A stretch of DNA of 64,000 bases from an uncultured Eubacterium sp. (GCA_910583555.1 CAJTXO010000008.1:1-64000); one strand, 5' to 3'; positions 8,854 through 18,610 are shown, numbered from the stretch's first letter. Program-made: numbers and translations. Notes: generated by a model not told the origin, from the letters alone.

Positions 8854-9540
8854 TCAAACATACCCCAGCTCTGTGTGCTTCACGATGTGCCGGTACTCCG
8901 GGTATTCCGAAAGAAAACGATCGATGATCTCCGGCTCTCCCCAGTAGTGCATGGGATAAACGGCTTTTACGTCTACCTTCTCCAAAAAATAGCGCATCCC
9001 CTCCGCGTAATATTTCTCCTGCCGCGGATCGAGCGGAAGAAATGCCACATCCACGGTCTTTCCGGCGAGAAGTTGTATCTCGTGCCGGTAACTTCCGGTC
9101 ATCTGGCGGTTTTCCTGCTCCGGCTCGCCCTTCCACACCCAGTCGTTCAGGTCACCGGCGTGGTAGATCGTCCCCTCGGGACATGTCAAAAGAAAAGCCA
9201 CACCGGAATCGGTCGAGTGGAGCGTCTCAAGTTCCGTCTTGCCCGGCAGTTCATAGTGCTGGTGGAATGTGACGCGGGTGATCTCGATCTCAGCGGCATC
9301 CGGGTAGTTTCGTTTGGAAATGTCCTTTGATAAGACGGCGTGGATATGTTTCATTCCCTGCTGCTTTAGCAGGTCGAATACTTTTTTATTGTAATGGTCC
9401 TGGTGGAAATGACTGGCGAACACGAAGATCGGTTTTTCCGGATCCAAATTTGGCAGCCGCTTGCGGAAATAGTCAAATAAGTAGTAACAGGTACTTGTCT
9501 CAATCAGAAAACTGCTGTGGTAAATGTAGGTAATATTCAT
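8854..9540 (-). CDS. UlaG-like metallo-beta-lactamase-fold hydrolase
   Basis: Cytoplasmic metal-dependent hydrolase of 228 residues. The metal-binding signature SHFHQDHY (H-x-H-x-D-H, near residues 50-57) and a downstream HAGDLNDW (near 140) are the expected ligands of the metallo-beta-lactamase superfamily; MHYWGEPE near the C-terminus supplies a last His. Size and compactness resemble UlaG/YhfI-type proteins acting on phosphodiesters or lactones. It is a single gene with its own consensus promoter and a strong GGAGGAGG ribosome site. Substrate cannot be told from sequence. Confidence 0.85.
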   Translation of the reverse strand: MNITYIYHSSFLIETSTCYYLFDYFRKRLPNLDPEKPIFVFASHFHQDHYNKKVFDLLKQQGMKHIHAVLSKDISKRNYPDAAEIEITRVTFHQHYELPGKTELETLHSTDSGVAFLLTCPEGTIYHAGDLNDWVWKGEPEQENRQMTGSYRHEIQLLAGKTVDVAFLPLDPRQEKYYAEGMRYFLEKVDVKAVYPMHYWGEPEIIDRFLSEYPEYRHIVKHTELGYV

Positions 9541-9590
9541 GGGGGCCTCCTCCGCGATCTGGTGTTCGGTTTGCTAAATTTACGAAACTT

Positions 9591-9619
9591 ATTATAACAG
9601 AGACATCTTTTTATTTCAA
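9591..9619 (-). promoter_or_regulatory. Promoter of the metallohydrolase gene
   Basis: Minus-strand TTGAAA (9614-9619), 17-base spacer, TATAAT (9591-9596), about 50 bases upstream of the start codon. Confidence 0.8.
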
Positions 9620-9688
9620 TCAAAATAAGAACGAGCGGTACTGTTTGCACTTTTCAGGGTACAATTTGCAGGATGGAAAAATGGATGG

Positions 9689-9719
9689 AAAAAAAGACCA
9701 AAGCAGATCTGCTCCGGTC
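9689..9719 (-). terminator. Rho-independent terminator of the peptide operon
   Basis: On the minus strand GACC..AGCAGATCTGCT..GGTC folds into a stem (9696-9719) followed by seven T (9695-9689), 35 bases past the phosphatase stop. It marks the end of the nine-gene operon. Confidence 0.9.
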
Positions 9720-9754
9720 TTATGTCCATACCATCTCATTTTCTAAATCCCGTT

Positions 9755-11806
9755 CTAACCTTTGTCCCCCTCTCGATCAAACGCCCGTGTCACACGCAGA
9801 ACATTTTTCCCCTCCGCATACTGATAGGAAATGTCATCGACACTGCTCTTCACAATATAGATACCAAGGCCGCCTATGTTTCGTTCCTCTGCCGTAAGGC
9901 TTGTATCCGGGTCTTCTCTTTCCAGCGGATCATACGGGATCCCTTGATCCATGAACGTAATGACCGCTGTCATCGCCTTTTCCCCGATCACCTCAACTCC
10001 GACTGTCACCTCGCCCGTCTCCTGCGGATAAGCATAATAGGCGATATTTCCGAACAGCTCGTCGATCACGATGTCGAGCTGTCTCCTCGTATGATCCGGG
10101 CATCCCGATCTTTTCAGCCTGTCGTTTACAAAGTCCGTCACGCGGTCAAGATTGCCGATCTCCGCGGCCACGGTAATTTCATGTTTGCCGCTCTTTTTCA
10201 TATAATAAAAGGACAGCATCGTTATATCATCGAACTGAGGCGCGTCACCCGCAAAGGTATCAATATCCTTTTTTAAGCCCTCCACCGTCTCCTGCGGCTC
10301 CATGCCGGTAGTTCTGTTTAGCGCAGACAGCATCCTCTCCGTTCCGTACAGCTCATTGGACGGATCCGCCGCCTCGGCCACTCCGTCCGTGTACAGAAAT
10401 AACCGGTCTCCCGGTTCCAGTTCCATCTCGAACTCCTGAAAGGACATCCCCTCGAGTCCGGCCATGACAAATCCATGATTTTCCTTCACCAGTTCATACA
10501 CGCCGCCGGCACGCATAACAGCGGCATATTCGTGTCCGGCATTGATATAAGTCATGTGTCCGGTCGATATCGTCAGGATGCCGAGCCACACGGTTACGAA
10601 CATACCGGCGTCATTGTTCTCACAAAGCTGCCGGTTTACTTTGTTCGCTATCTCGCCGGGCGTCAGACCGCTGAGCGCGGAGTTTTTCAGTAATGTCTTC
10701 GCGATCACCATAAAAAGGGCCGCCGGCACCCCCTTTCCAGACACATCGGCCATCACCATGACAAGGTGGTCTTCATCGGTCAGAAAAAAATCGTAAAAAT
10801 CGCCGCCCACTTCCTTTGCCGGCATCATGGCAGCATATATTTCGAATTCATCCCTGCCGGGAAAGGCAGGAAAGATACATGGCAGCATATCTTTCTGGAT
10901 CTTCGTCGCAATGTTTAACTCCGTTCCGATCCTCTCTTTTTCCGCTGTCACCATCGTTAGGTTCGCGATATAACTGCTTATATCTGACTCCATGCGGGCG
11001 ATCGCCTGTGCCAGCGTTCCGATCTCATCTTGATTCCTGATCCGGCTAAGAAAACTCTCTGTATCCGCACGGCTCTCCCTCTCCACGAAGTCCTTTGCCT
11101 CTCTCGTGATATAAAGCACGGGTTTGATCATGACCCTGTATGTATAAAGGATATAGAGGACGGAACAGAACGCCACGACGATCAGTGTCACTGCCAGCAC
11201 GACAAAAACATAATGTCCCCGTGCCTGCTGCAGCGTACTCATCGCTTTTTCGACGCTGAGCATCGCTACAATACCGCCCTGGGAATCATATATGGGGACT
11301 GCTGCCGTCGTATGAGGCCCAAATTTCTCCGAATAAGAATAAAAATAATTGTCCACCCTCTCTCCCGTCGTCATGATCCTTTTTACCGAAGCCGCGTATT
11401 CGGGGCGGATATCCTTTGATACATCCAGTAGCTCATAAGGGGGGATCTCACTGTCAGGGCCAGAGGCATCAAAAATGTAGGTCAGCGTCTGGTAATCACG
11501 TCTGTCAACGGCGGCAACATAGATATACCTCGCCTCCATGGTCAGAAGCAGGCTGTCAAGTTTTTCTTTTGTCTGCTGATAGGCAGTATCTTTCCTACCC
11601 GTATCCAGATATGAAGTGATACGGTCACCGTCCACATATCCGCGGGCTGTACACGCAATATCATACGCCATATCGTTATACTGTTTTTCCAGTACGGCCG
11701 TAAATTCCCAATACCCGATAAAACACGCCAGCGAACAGATGATGGCTGCGACAACGAGCAGACTGGATGTAAATTTAACGGTCAGGCCGGGGGATCTTTT
11801 CTTCAT
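9755..11806 (-). CDS. Membrane sensor with HAMP, PP2C (SpoIIE) phosphatase and RsbW-like ATPase domains
   Basis: Signal-transducing phosphatase/kinase of 683 residues. A transmembrane segment (about 12-34) is followed by an extracellular sensor domain (about 35-195), a second membrane segment (about 200-222), a HAMP linker (about 225-280), a SpoIIE-type PP2C phosphatase (about 310-525, with EVGGDFYDFF and DVSGKGVPAALFM) and a C-terminal histidine-kinase-type ATPase (about 545-680, with IDELFGNIAYYA and GGLGIYIVK). Such phosphatases dephosphorylate STAS antagonists and RsbW-like ATPases phosphorylate them; both activities sit here in one chain, and a STAS gene lies in the same operon. The start ATG overlaps the GH3 stop (ATGA), suggesting translational coupling. 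Last gene before the terminator. Confidence 0.92.
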   Translation of the reverse strand: MKKRSPGLTVKFTSSLLVVAAIICSLACFIGYWEFTAVLEKQYNDMAYDIACTARGYVDGDRITSYLDTGRKDTAYQQTKEKLDSLLLTMEARYIYVAAVDRRDYQTLTYIFDASGPDSEIPPYELLDVSKDIRPEYAASVKRIMTTGERVDNYFYSYSEKFGPHTTAAVPIYDSQGGIVAMLSVEKAMSTLQQARGHYVFVVLAVTLIVVAFCSVLYILYTYRVMIKPVLYITREAKDFVERESRADTESFLSRIRNQDEIGTLAQAIARMESDISSYIANLTMVTAEKERIGTELNIATKIQKDMLPCIFPAFPGRDEFEIYAAMMPAKEVGGDFYDFFLTDEDHLVMVMADVSGKGVPAALFMVIAKTLLKNSALSGLTPGEIANKVNRQLCENNDAGMFVTVWLGILTISTGHMTYINAGHEYAAVMRAGGVYELVKENHGFVMAGLEGMSFQEFEMELEPGDRLFLYTDGVAEAADPSNELYGTERMLSALNRTTGMEPQETVEGLKKDIDTFAGDAPQFDDITMLSFYYMKKSGKHEITVAAEIGNLDRVTDFVNDRLKRSGCPDHTRRQLDIVIDELFGNIAYYAYPQETGEVTVGVEVIGEKAMTAVITFMDQGIPYDPLEREDPDTSLTAEERNIGGLGIYIVKSSVDDISYQYAEGKNVLRVTRAFDREGDKG

Positions 11807-13370
11807 ATGTCATCCACACTCTCTATCCATTTATTAAAAACATCTATTTTTTCCTCGCTGTCAAGGAGCTTGACCGGTTTATCCTGCCCCATCTCCACGC
11901 CCTGTTTTTCCATATAACTTCTGTACTCTCCAAAACTTCCTGGCTTCAAACGGCAGGAAACCGCCTTCCCCAGTTCCCCATTTCCCCTGCAGTCCATATA
12001 ATCAAGGTTATACCGCTGCATACAGTCGTCAAAGGATACGACCGGCCCGCCTTTTCGTTCCGCCTCGTATAAAAACACATACCGCCCTGTTCCATCTGCT
12101 CCGTATTCGTCTTCTCACCGGCGAGGTTCATAAACTGATGATTCCTGTAACAAAAACGAACAATCGGACTCTCTCCGTAAAAACCGGCAATTTCGATGAC
12201 ATCGCCCAGCTGGTAACGATAGAACCCCGACAGGTTCGTGATGACGATCTCATATCTGTGTCCGCATAACACGGTGGATATGTCCTTCACCGGACAGTTC
12301 TTTTTTTCGTTGTCATCAAGGGGAATGAACTCAAAAAAACAGGCCGCCGGCACCAATATGTATTCATCCCTCCGGTTCATGCCATTCGCAATCCCGAGAA
12401 GTCCCTCCGAGGAGGCGTACACAAAGTAATGGACCGGCACATCTGAGAGATACCGGTAAAACTTTTCGTTGTACTGGTGAAAAGAATTTCCTCCGATCAC
12501 GATCACATAACGGATCTGCTTCCAGATCTTTTTAAACATTTCATGGGAAAGTCCGGTCTTATCGATCGAACGAAGCTCCTGTGCCCGTTCTGGCAGCGGC
12601 CGGATATACGGTTTCAGCCTCTCCCTCCACTTCTCATGTGGAAAAAGCTCCCCGCTGATCGCACCGTGTTCTATATCGTTCAGCAGGGTGTCCCAGTTTT
12701 TCTCTATGTACTCAAACACATTGACGATTCGGTGTACGAATACACTGTGTATTCCTGTCACATTTTTATCGGCAAGGGCAAACCTTGCCTTCGCATACAT
12801 CAGATCCAGCCTGTCATCCGGAAATAAAACTTCCTCCGGTGACGTGTACTGTTCAAACGGAAATTCCCCTCTCTCAAGCATCGCCAGATATACCGCGCTT
12901 GAGCGTATACCCGCAGGCAGTCCGTAAACCTCGCTTTTTCTGAACTCCCCGGTCTGGAATATCTTTCTGTGGATTTTTTCGGGAGACTGGCCGGCATAAT
13001 ACTCATTGATCATTCCGCTTATCGCATCACAGGCAAATGTTTCATATACTCTCGTAGCTTCCCGCGATACGGGGATTTGTTTCGCCTTCCCTGTATTGCC
13101 CGAGCTGACCGAATAGTAGCAGCATGTGTTTCCGGTCGGGATCTGTTGTTCCACATAAGTCCGGTAATCCTCATAACCCGTGATGGGAACCGCCGCCTGA
13201 TAATCATTCACAGATCCGATGCTTCTAAAGTCATATTTTTTTCCAAATAAAGTGTCTTTACCGGCGTCGATCGCTTCCCGCAAAAAATCTCGCTGGCGTT
13301 GTACGGCCTGCGCCGTATCGAGCCGAAATCTCTGAAGCGCCTTCTTTCCCTTGTCCTCCTGATGATCCAT
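11803..13370 (-). pseudogene. GH3-family acyl-adenylating enzyme, frameshifted
   Basis: GH3 proteins form acyl-adenylates and join carboxylates to amino acids. The first frame (from 13370, 432 codons) holds the family motifs: ATP-binding SSGNTGKAKQIP (about 90), YASSEGLLG (about 320), YRYQLGDVIEI (about 385) and NLAGEKTNTEQ (about 415). After an A5 tract (12071-12075 on the plus strand) homology leaves this frame, which stops at 11946, and continues in another frame from about 12078 (FLYEAERKGG) to 11803. One added base in the A5 tract would restore about 523 residues, a normal family length. This may be a real null mutation, a phase-variable tract or a sequencing error. Its end overlaps the phosphatase start by four bases. 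Ribosome site GAGGG precedes the start. Confidence 0.85.
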
Positions 13371-13394
13371 CGATGTTCCCTCACAATCTGTCTG

Positions 13395-13691
13395 TCAAAG
13401 AATCGTTAAAATATCCGCAAATCCTGTGATCTCAAACACTTCCATTACCGTTTGGCCGACATGGCGTATCTCCATCCTGCCCTGCCGGTCCATCGTTTTC
13501 TGCATGGACAACAGTACGCGCAGTCCGGCACTTGATATATACTCAAGCCCCTGCATATCCACCACAAGTTCACGGTAATCCGCAATCTTATTGTCCACAT
13601 GCTCCTCCAGTACAGGAGCTGTAGACGTATCAAGACGGCCATCCACATACAGGACCGTGCGCCCGTCTTCCTCTCTCTGCGTAATGTTCAC
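13395..13691 (-). CDS. STAS-domain anti-sigma-factor-antagonist-like protein
   Basis: Small cytoplasmic switch protein of 98 residues made of one STAS domain, the fold of SpoIIAA and RsbV. The segment MQGLEYISSAGLRVLL (about 53-68) is the characteristic loop and helix; the first or second Ser is the usual phosphorylation site. Phosphorylation by a RsbW-type ATPase and dephosphorylation by a PP2C phosphatase control partner binding, and both domains are encoded by the last gene of this operon. It starts with GTG overlapping the stop of the ABC transporter (GTGA), so it is translationally coupled to export genes. Its binding partner is unknown, because no sigma factor or separate anti-sigma factor is nearby. 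Confidence 0.92.
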   Translation of the reverse strand: MNITQREEDGRTVLYVDGRLDTSTAPVLEEHVDNKIADYRELVVDMQGLEYISSAGLRVLLSMQKTMDRQGRMEIRHVGQTVMEVFEITGFADILTIL

Positions 13692-15880
13692 CCTGTTCCC
13701 TCCATTTCCGGCTGGATCTGCTGGCGTCTCACGAGTTCAGCAAAAAAGCCATTTTGTGATACAAGTTCCTCATAATTGCCATCCTCTACGATTTTTCCAC
13801 GATCCAGTACCAGGATCCGGTCACACTCGCGTATCGTCGAGAGGCGGTGCGCGATGACAATTCTCGTACATTTCATCCTGTTCAGGGAATCCGATACATG
13901 CTTCTGCGTGATATTATCAAGCGCCGACGTAGCCTCATCAAGAAACAACAGCTTTGGCTTTGGCGCGATCGCCCTCGCGATCATCAGCCTCTGCTTTTGT
14001 CCTCCCGAAATCCCCCCGTTTCCTTCGCTCAACACGGTGTGCATTCCCATCGGCATCGCGCGTATATCCTCCTCCATTCCCGCCATAGCGGCAGCCTCCC
14101 ACGCGTCCTCCATCGTAAGCTGCGGCGCTGAAACGGTTATGTTTGAGTAGATGCTGCCGCTGAACAGCTTTCCATTCTGCATGACAACGCCGATCTGCCT
14201 GTGAAGGCTTTTCGGATCCAGTTTCGTTACGTCCTTTCCGTCATAATAGACGGCGCCTGTATCCGGCGTCTCAAATCCGAGCAGAAGACGCAAAAGCGTC
14301 GATTTTCCGCAGCCTGTCTTACCGACAACTGCCACATACTGGCCGGATTTTATTTTCAGGCTCAGATCATCCAGAATGGCAGGCCCGTCTTTCGTGTAAC
14401 GGAATGTCACATTGTTGATCTCCACGCTGCCGGAGACCGACGTTACGATCTCCTTTTGCGAGCCGATCTGAGGGCATGCCTTCATGATCGGTTCCGCCAG
14501 TTCAAAGATCGGACGCACCGACGAAAGTGCCGAAATCGCTGACGTCAGGGCAAGGATCGCGGAACTCACCATCCCAAATGCTGTGTTGTACGCAACATAC
14601 TGTGCCACCTGTACACTACTTCCGAGGCAAACGGCATAGATGAGTAAATTGCCAAATATCGTGATCGAGGGCGCGACTGCGTTTTGTATTTTCAAAAACA
14701 GCGGCGGGTTATAAGAGGCATCCGCCTCTGCCCTGTATTTCTCCGCCCACTGCGCGAACGCCCGGTCCTCACTTCCCGATACTTTGATCTTCTGGATGCC
14801 GTTTAGAAGGGAGAACACGATACTCTGTACTTTCGTGCCCGCATTCATTCTCCTCCTCATAGATACGACCTGGCCAAACATTCCGAGCACCGCAGCGCCA
14901 AGCTGTACCAAAAGGATGAGAACAGATGGCAGCATCAGACGCCTCTCTATCCCGAAGATCTGTACGAGATAGACGATGGAGCACAGCGCTGTTATCCCTG
15001 TCCCCAGAACACTATTGCACAGGACTCCGCATATACTGCTGAGGCAAATGGCCCTCTCCGTCAGTTCCCCGGCACTGAACGGTTTAAAAAACCCCGCCGG
15101 AAGGTTCAGCAGACGGTGGAAGATGGCCGATGACAATGCCAGCTCCATCTTATACTGGATCCCGTTTGTCAGCACGCGTTTCACCGCCTCATACAAAAAG
15201 ACGGATATCGCTGTCCCGGCCAGCAGTCCGCCCACCGAATAGAGGAGCAGAAGCTGGCCCGATGGTATGATCTGCGAAAATATCAGCTGTGTCACAGCCG
15301 GCGTGATCACTCCGAGAAGGGAAATGATAAGTCCCGCGATCGCTAGTTTCCATTTATCCCTTCGTGAGACATTTTTCCAGACAAATGCCATGATATCTCT
15401 GGGCTTTAGCTCTTTTGGCGGAAGCGGCGGATAGAAATAGTAAGCATCCCTCTGGATCTGTGCCGCGCTGCGTGTATCGACCTTTACCCGTCTGCCGTCC
15501 GGGCCTTCATAGCAGAGTCTTCCCCACCGGTCCGGCAGTATGGCAATGACCGGTCCGCCCTCAAGCACAGCGAGTACAGGGGAATCCATACTCTTCCACC
15601 ACTCGCCGGAAAGCGCGACGCGCCTGTGCATAAGTCCCTCCGAATTGTGCAACAGCGCAAGCTGCTGTTCCACAGCGTCCTCCTCTTTGATCTGATCATG
15701 TTCTATATGATAGTAATTGCAGATTTTTTTCAGCGCGTTCCCACACTCTCCGCCATACTCTTGCGTAAAGGTTTTATCCGACCTCCCGTCAATGACGGAG
15801 GCCAGCGACCAGTACGCGCGCGCGACGATCTTTTTTTCCCTGGCACTCCTCTCCCTTACCTGTGTATCAAACCATCCCAT
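13688..15880 (-). CDS. NHLM-type bacteriocin ABC transporter, permease/ATP-binding protein
   Basis: Second exporter subunit of the peptide cluster, 730 residues. An N-terminal cytoplasmic region (about 1-150) without a peptidase active site leads to six membrane segments (about 160-440) and a nucleotide-binding domain: Walker A VVGKTGCGKST (about 510), signature ISGGQKQRLMIARAIA (about 615) and Walker B KLLFLDEATSALD. This arrangement matches the transporter that accompanies the C39-peptidase transporter in NHLM/NHLP bacteriocin systems. The pair probably works as a heterodimer, exporting the processed peptides. Located 14 bases downstream of the peptidase-bearing partner and overlapping the STAS gene. 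No feature suggests loss of function. Confidence 0.92.
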   Translation of the reverse strand: MGWFDTQVRERSAREKKIVARAYWSLASVIDGRSDKTFTQEYGGECGNALKKICNYYHIEHDQIKEEDAVEQQLALLHNSEGLMHRRVALSGEWWKSMDSPVLAVLEGGPVIAILPDRWGRLCYEGPDGRRVKVDTRSAAQIQRDAYYFYPPLPPKELKPRDIMAFVWKNVSRRDKWKLAIAGLIISLLGVITPAVTQLIFSQIIPSGQLLLLYSVGGLLAGTAISVFLYEAVKRVLTNGIQYKMELALSSAIFHRLLNLPAGFFKPFSAGELTERAICLSSICGVLCNSVLGTGITALCSIVYLVQIFGIERRLMLPSVLILLVQLGAAVLGMFGQVVSMRRRMNAGTKVQSIVFSLLNGIQKIKVSGSEDRAFAQWAEKYRAEADASYNPPLFLKIQNAVAPSITIFGNLLIYAVCLGSSVQVAQYVAYNTAFGMVSSAILALTSAISALSSVRPIFELAEPIMKACPQIGSQKEIVTSVSGSVEINNVTFRYTKDGPAILDDLSLKIKSGQYVAVVGKTGCGKSTLLRLLLGFETPDTGAVYYDGKDVTKLDPKSLHRQIGVVMQNGKLFSGSIYSNITVSAPQLTMEDAWEAAAMAGMEEDIRAMPMGMHTVLSEGNGGISGGQKQRLMIARAIAPKPKLLFLDEATSALDNITQKHVSDSLNRMKCTRIVIAHRLSTIRECDRILVLDRGKIVEDGNYEELVSQNGFFAELVRRQQIQPEMEGTG

Positions 15881-15894
15881 ACAAATCCACCTGC

Positions 15895-18051
15895 CTATCC
15901 TGTCGTTATCAGCTTCGTGTACACGCCGCCTATTTTCATCAATTCCTCATGCGTTCCCCGCTCTATGGCTTCTCCATGCTCCAGCACGATGATCTGTGAA
16001 CAGTCACGTATTGTTGACAGCCTGTGCGCAATGACGATATTGGTAATGCCTCTCTGCCATATTGCTTCCATGATCGCGTGTTCTGTTTTGGCATCCAGGG
16101 CGGATGTCGCTTCATCAAGGATCGCAATCGTAGGATCCTGCGCCAGCACTCTCGCAATCTCGAACCTCTGGCGCTGTCCGCCTGAAAAGTCACGTCCGCC
16201 TTCCTGCATATTGTAATCGTAGCCGCCCGGACGCTGCATCACATCCTCATGGATCTGCGCGTCCCTCGCCGCCAGGATCATCTCATAGTCCTCAATGCTC
16301 GTATCCCAGAGTTTTATATTATTTCCCACACTGTCCTCGAATACGGTAATGTCCTGATCCACCATAGCGAGCGATCCGTGGAATACCTTTTCCGGAATGT
16401 GCCTGATCGGTTTTCCGTCGAACAGGATCTCTCCCTCCCACGGCTCATACAGGCCGCAGAGAAGTTTCGCAATCGTGGATTTCCCGCAAGCCGAGGAACC
16501 CACCAGCGCCACCCGCTCCCCGGGCTCTATCGTAAGGCTGAAATTCTTTAAAAGCGGGGGCGACAGTCTGGAATACCCAAATGTCACATTTTTGATCTCG
16601 ATCTTTCCCGTCAGCTTTTTATAACTCTTTTGTTCCTCCAGCGCGACCGTTGAAACACCTGGATCTTCCTTATACTTCATAACGTCATCGATCCGCTCCA
16701 TTGATGTCCTCATCTCCTGTATGCTCTGTCCGGCATCCAAAAGCCCTTCGACCGGAGCCATAAACTGGGCCATAAGCGACTGGAAGGTCAGAAGCATACC
16801 TGCTGAAAACATTCCTTTCATGATGAGATAGGCACCGAGAACAAGTATCACAAGATCCGATAGTTCCTGTATCAGAACCGGCAGCCCGCTGAGAAAACGC
16901 TGCTGTTTCAGTTCCTCGATCTTCGCGTTGTGCGACATCGCCTGATATCCCGCCCACTGCCCGAAATATCCCTGCTCCGCCCCCGACGCCTTGATCGTCT
17001 CGATCATATCGATTCCGGCGAGCGTCGAGGCATGCAGTTTTCCTTCATACTGCATCCGTATCCTCGTCGTCTGGATCCTCCGCGAGGATGTGACTCGCGC
17101 GAGAACGAGATTTCCCACAACCGCCACTAGTCCTGCCACTGTCAGGGGAATACTGTATCGCAGCATTATGAGAACATAGAATACCAGAAGGGCCATGTTG
17201 ACAAGCAGGGGCGCCATTTTGGAAACAAGCGTATCCGCCACACTGTTATTGAGCTTCTGGCGCCCTGCCAGATCACCTGCCATCCGCTGGGAATAAAAGC
17301 TCATCGGCAGTTTAAGCATATGACGGAAAAAAGACACATGGGAAACCATAGCGAGCTTTCCCTTTATTTTATATAGGTACACTTCATTGATGACCCCAAG
17401 AAGCAGCCGGAGTGACGCGATGGCAAAAAGGCTTGCCAGAAAGCCAAATGTCCATGCGCTGTTCTTTCCCACAAGAAGCCGGTCCGCAAAAATCCTGTAA
17501 TACACAGGTGTCACCATACCGATAAATGATATGAGCACGGCCGCAAGCATCGCAAACAGCATCTGCCCCTTTGCCCCTCTGAGACAGCGGCGCAGGAATG
17601 AGAAGACACTAGCCCTCTTTCCTTCCCGCACAAAATCCTTTCCCGGTTCGAATCCCATACAGATCCCCGTATAGGAACGCCGGAATTCTTCCTTCGTCAC
17701 CTTGACCGTTCCTCTCGCCGGATCATTGATCACAGCATATTTGCCGGAAAATCCGCACAGTACCACAAAATGGTTAAAGTTCCAGTGGATCACGGCCGGA
17801 AATGTGACCCTGTCCTCCAGAGTCTGCACATGATAACTCCACGCCCTGCCCTCAAGCCCGTATTTCCTGGCCGCTTTTAGCATGTGAGCGGCATTACTGC
17901 CATCCCGGGACACACCGCAGTCCTCACGCACCTGTTCCAGAGGAATCCACTTTTTATAATAGGCAAGCACCATAGCAAGACTTGCAGCACCACATTCAAG
18001 GGCTTCCATCTGCATGATCATGGGAACCTTAACTGCTCGTTTTTTCTTCAT
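15895..18051 (-). CDS. NHLM-type ABC transporter with C39 leader peptidase
   Basis: Membrane protein of 718 residues that should cut precursors after the double-Gly site and export the core. The N-terminal C39 peptidase (about 1-135) has its catalytic Cys in ALECGAAS, His in WNFNHFVVL and Asp in INDPARGTVKV. Six membrane helices follow (about 160-430), then a nucleotide-binding domain with Walker A LVGSSACGKST (about 510), signature FSGGQRQRFEIARVLA (about 615) and DEATSALD. It is the natural partner of the two Nif11-leader precursors, both of which carry VAGG. It lies 18 bases after the adaptor gene and 14 bases before the second transporter. Confidence 0.95.
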   Translation of the reverse strand: MKKKRAVKVPMIMQMEALECGAASLAMVLAYYKKWIPLEQVREDCGVSRDGSNAAHMLKAARKYGLEGRAWSYHVQTLEDRVTFPAVIHWNFNHFVVLCGFSGKYAVINDPARGTVKVTKEEFRRSYTGICMGFEPGKDFVREGKRASVFSFLRRCLRGAKGQMLFAMLAAVLISFIGMVTPVYYRIFADRLLVGKNSAWTFGFLASLFAIASLRLLLGVINEVYLYKIKGKLAMVSHVSFFRHMLKLPMSFYSQRMAGDLAGRQKLNNSVADTLVSKMAPLLVNMALLVFYVLIMLRYSIPLTVAGLVAVVGNLVLARVTSSRRIQTTRIRMQYEGKLHASTLAGIDMIETIKASGAEQGYFGQWAGYQAMSHNAKIEELKQQRFLSGLPVLIQELSDLVILVLGAYLIMKGMFSAGMLLTFQSLMAQFMAPVEGLLDAGQSIQEMRTSMERIDDVMKYKEDPGVSTVALEEQKSYKKLTGKIEIKNVTFGYSRLSPPLLKNFSLTIEPGERVALVGSSACGKSTIAKLLCGLYEPWEGEILFDGKPIRHIPEKVFHGSLAMVDQDITVFEDSVGNNIKLWDTSIEDYEMILAARDAQIHEDVMQRPGGYDYNMQEGGRDFSGGQRQRFEIARVLAQDPTIAILDEATSALDAKTEHAIMEAIWQRGITNIVIAHRLSTIRDCSQIIVLEHGEAIERGTHEELMKIGGVYTKLITTG

Positions 18052-18069
18052 GATGTTTCCTCATTTCTT

Positions 18070-18579
18070 TTAACTGATTATGAATTCAATTGGTTTTACC
18101 TCATCCGTTGTTATGACAACAGACGCCAGCATGTCCGCATCAAAACCCGCATCCGTATTTATGACTACCTCATAACTGTAATCCTCTGTGAGCAGATTCT
18201 CAGAAATCCAGTCTGAATCGATATTTTCCTTCAGTTCTGCCTTAGAGAACGGCTGGCTGCTTACGGAACTTACATGGCCCGACAACCTTGTACCGTCGGG
18301 CAGCACACTACTGGCCTTACAGTTCTCCAATGACAGGTTATCGGCATCAGAGGGAATATAACACAAAATCGTTCCGTCACTGCCCGTACGCCCTCTTACC
18401 TCGAAAGTTTCTGGAAGCGTACCTGTAACGCCCCAGACCACTGCGGTCAGCATAAAAATGAGCAGCGCGGTCAGTATGATCCAACTGCCGGCTCCTGACG
18501 ATTTGATATACGCGTCTAACTGTTCCGGCGACTCTGCGTGGTCAAGGCTCTCTTTTTGAAATATACTGTTCTGTCCCAT
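18070..18579 (-). CDS. Short HlyD-like adaptor of the peptide exporter
   Basis: Membrane-anchored protein of 169 residues. A cytoplasmic N-terminus (1-30) is followed by one transmembrane segment (about 31-54, with WIILTALLIFMLTAVVWGV) and an extracytoplasmic domain with short beta-rich sequence (GTLPETFEVRGRTGSDG... and GTRLSGHVSS). Position and N-terminal half resemble NHLM secretion (membrane-fusion) proteins, which usually have about 400 residues. Here the long coiled-coil arm is missing, which fits a Gram-positive cell without an outer membrane. The start at 18579 is chosen because AAGGTGG lies at good spacing; ATG at 18585 is too close. Lies between the precursor genes and the peptidase transporter. 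Confidence 0.75.
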   Translation of the reverse strand: MGQNSIFQKESLDHAESPEQLDAYIKSSGAGSWIILTALLIFMLTAVVWGVTGTLPETFEVRGRTGSDGTILCYIPSDADNLSLENCKASSVLPDGTRLSGHVSSVSSQPFSKAELKENIDSDWISENLLTEDYSYEVVINTDAGFDADMLASVVITTDEVKPIEFIIS

Positions 18580-18610
18580 ATTCATCCACCTTTCTAAAGC
18601 GTTTGTGATG

